This document shows positions 5,450 to 5,850 of a stretch of 5,850 bases of DNA, in pieces. The DNA is taken from NCBI GenBank assembly GCA_964652585.1, contig CAZZDA010000057.1:1-5850 (forward strand), written 5' to 3'. The notes below the pieces were generated by a model. It had not been told where the DNA came from and did no database searches. It saw only the letters and a list, made by a program, of their open reading frames with translations. The first letter of the stretch is position 1; the number at the start of each line of letters is the position of its first letter. Position numbers and translations under genes: made by a program. The stretch is from CAZZDA01 sp964652585 (GTDB lineage Bacteria; Patescibacteriota; Patescibacteriia; UBA1544).

Positions 5450-5493
5450 AAAAACAATCATAATTCTGCGGCCGCGGGATTATGATTGTTTTT
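5450..5493. terminator. Long AT-rich hairpin, bidirectional terminator-like
   Basis: A perfect 15-bp stem (arms 5450-5464 and 5479-5493, AAAAACAATCATAAT and its complement) is capped by a GC-rich tip (5465-5478, containing GCGGCCGC) that can extend the stem with a few more pairs. It ends in T5 on the plus strand and T6 on the minus strand. The GC-rich part is at the tip rather than at the base, which is unusual for an intrinsic terminator. Lying 22 bases upstream of the lexA -35 element, it would insulate lexA from upstream transcription. Confidence 0.5.
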
Positions 5494-5584
5494 ACCCATT
5501 GCTTTTCCATGTGACTATCACACGACTTTATCACGAAATCACGGCCGTGAGATGGTGAGTGGTTAAGAATGATATATCCAACAC
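5494..5584. other. Gene-free stretch with a 12-bp GC palindrome
   Basis: No credible coding frame is visible. TCACGGCCGTGA at 5539-5550 is a perfect 12-bp palindrome, and the sequence ATCAC recurs three times just before it (from 5517, 5530 and 5538). It could be a regulator site; no gene start nearby explains it. Confidence 0.4.
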
Positions 5585-5611
5585 ACAAAAAACCGCTCTT
5601 GTGGAGCGGTT
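5585..5611 (-). terminator. Intrinsic terminator for the gene at the right edge
   Basis: On the minus strand the 8-bp stem AACCGCTC (5604-5611) / GAGCGGTT (5591-5598) with a 5-base loop runs directly into a T-tract (5587-5592). This is a textbook Rho-independent terminator. No U-tract follows in the other direction. It implies a minus-strand transcript arriving from the right, supporting the partial coding region at 5730-5850. Confidence 0.8.
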
Positions 5612-5627
5612 GTGAGGATGTACAGAA

Positions 5628-5655
5628 TTAATTCAGGAGTTAATTCAGGAGTTAA
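5628..5655. repeat. 12-bp direct tandem repeat, 2.3 copies
   Basis: TTAATTCAGGAG occurs exactly twice, head to tail (5628-5639, 5640-5651), followed by TTAA of a third copy. Each unit contains AGGAG, a Shine-Dalgarno-like core on the plus strand; the last lies 4 bases before a GTG that opens a 48-codon plus-strand frame. The repeat lies between the right-edge gene and its terminator, so on the minus strand it is 3' untranslated sequence. Confidence 0.7.
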
Positions 5656-5667
5656 GTGAAAAAGAGT

Positions 5668-5753
5668 AAACAATCATTTTCTCCAAGCGTTGCAGACGTC
5701 GGACACTTAAGAGAAAAGGTGTGCGACGTCTATGGAGAAAGTGATCGTTTTTT
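5668..5753. repeat. Long imperfect inverted repeat (about 83 bases) ending in T6
   Basis: The outer arms 5668-5685 and 5733-5750 pair at 17 of 18 positions including one G-T; the inner arms 5695-5708 and 5717-5730 pair at 13 of 14 including a wobble, with one G-G mismatch (the core is GACGTCG/CGACGTC) and an 8-base loop. An asymmetric internal loop (5686-5694 opposite 5731-5732) separates them. On the plus strand the hairpin runs into T6 (5748-5753), like a terminator. It overlaps the last codons of the minus-strand gene at the right edge. It may terminate convergent transcription, be a small structured RNA, or be a small palindromic element. Confidence 0.65.
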
Positions 5754-5850
5754 ATGTTTGAAATGTTGGAAAGTGATAATGCCGAGAGAGGTAATAAGAT
5801 AGATGCCGCTCAGCCATGTAGTTGCAATAACTTTATCAAAACATATAAAG
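5730..5850 (-). CDS. C-terminal tail of a probable membrane protein (5'-partial at right edge)
   Basis: An open frame enters from the right edge and ends at TAG (5730-5732), giving 39 residues. It contains a hydrophobic stretch 'VIATTWLSGIYLITSLGIIT' long enough to cross a membrane, then a basic tail 'QHFKHKKRSLSP', as expected for a last transmembrane helix with a cytoplasmic C-terminus by the positive-inside rule. A strong minus-strand terminator 119 bases downstream supports a gene here. No start lies inside the window and the fragment is too short to name a family. A 48-codon plus-strand frame (5656-5802) with an AGGAG site overlaps it antisense; I prefer the minus-strand reading because of the membrane-helix pattern and the terminator. 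Confidence 0.5.
   Translation of the reverse strand, partial: FICFDKVIATTWLSGIYLITSLGIITFQHFKHKKRSLSP

Noticed and set aside
5227..5450. Search for CTG-N10-CAG and CGAAC-N4-GTTCG SOS boxes upstream of lexA
   Set aside because: Neither consensus is present. The only good symmetric candidate is the TGACT-N4-AGTCA palindrome.
5423..5450. Plus-strand promoter TTGCAA-N16-TAACAA
   Set aside because: The -10 match is poor, the hairpin at 5450 would stop the transcript at once, and TTGCAA is itself palindromic and better used on the minus strand.
5651..5753. Integron attC site suggested by GTTAAGT and the long inverted repeat
   Set aside because: The matching RYYYAAC partner and correct spacing of inner boxes are missing, and there is no integrase or cassette array.

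Overview
The window reads as a piece of a bacterial chromosome, most likely a Candidate Phyla Radiation (Patescibacteria/Parcubacteria-type) genome. This rests on style rather than a marker gene: compact same-strand genes, few clear Shine-Dalgarno sites, a PIF1-like helicase N-terminus, a divergent LexA and a BRO/DinD-type protein. TGG is used for Trp and all long frames close on TAA, so nothing suggests recoded TGA here. No rRNA, tRNA, CRISPR array or complete mobile element is visible.

Every convincing gene is on the minus strand, so the order of expression runs from high to low coordinates. At the right edge (5730-5850) is a probable C-terminal tail of a membrane protein that starts outside the window. 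It is followed by a clear intrinsic terminator (5585-5611). Between it and lexA lie about 500 bases with no convincing gene but much structure: an 83-base imperfect hairpin, a 12-bp tandem repeat, a GC palindrome, a long AT-rich hairpin, and a well-formed promoter (TTGCAA-N17-TATACT, 5400-5428). A perfect 14-bp palindrome sits exactly in the spacer of that promoter. The predicted transcript would begin near 5393 and carry a leader of about 167 bases with three consecutive perfect hairpins before lexA.

lexA (4576-5226) is followed after 16 bases by a BRO-N/DinD-family gene (3693-4559), suggesting an SOS unit: a self-cleaving repressor and a DNA-damage-inducible or antirepressor-like partner. 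Next is a second promoter-like element and a 36-codon fragment (3536-3646) that looks like the first residues of a type III restriction-modification Mod methyltransferase, apparently a decayed gene.

The left half is a tight four-gene run: a 243-residue protein of unknown function (possibly uracil-DNA-glycosylase-like), a pRiA4b ORF-3 family protein, a 646-residue protein I cannot assign, and the N-terminus of a PIF1/RecD-like helicase cut by the window edge. Gaps are 12, 3 and 24 bases. The helicase, the possible UDG fold, the methyltransferase remnant and the SOS pair give the region a DNA-repair or genome-defence flavour. That joint role is inference only.
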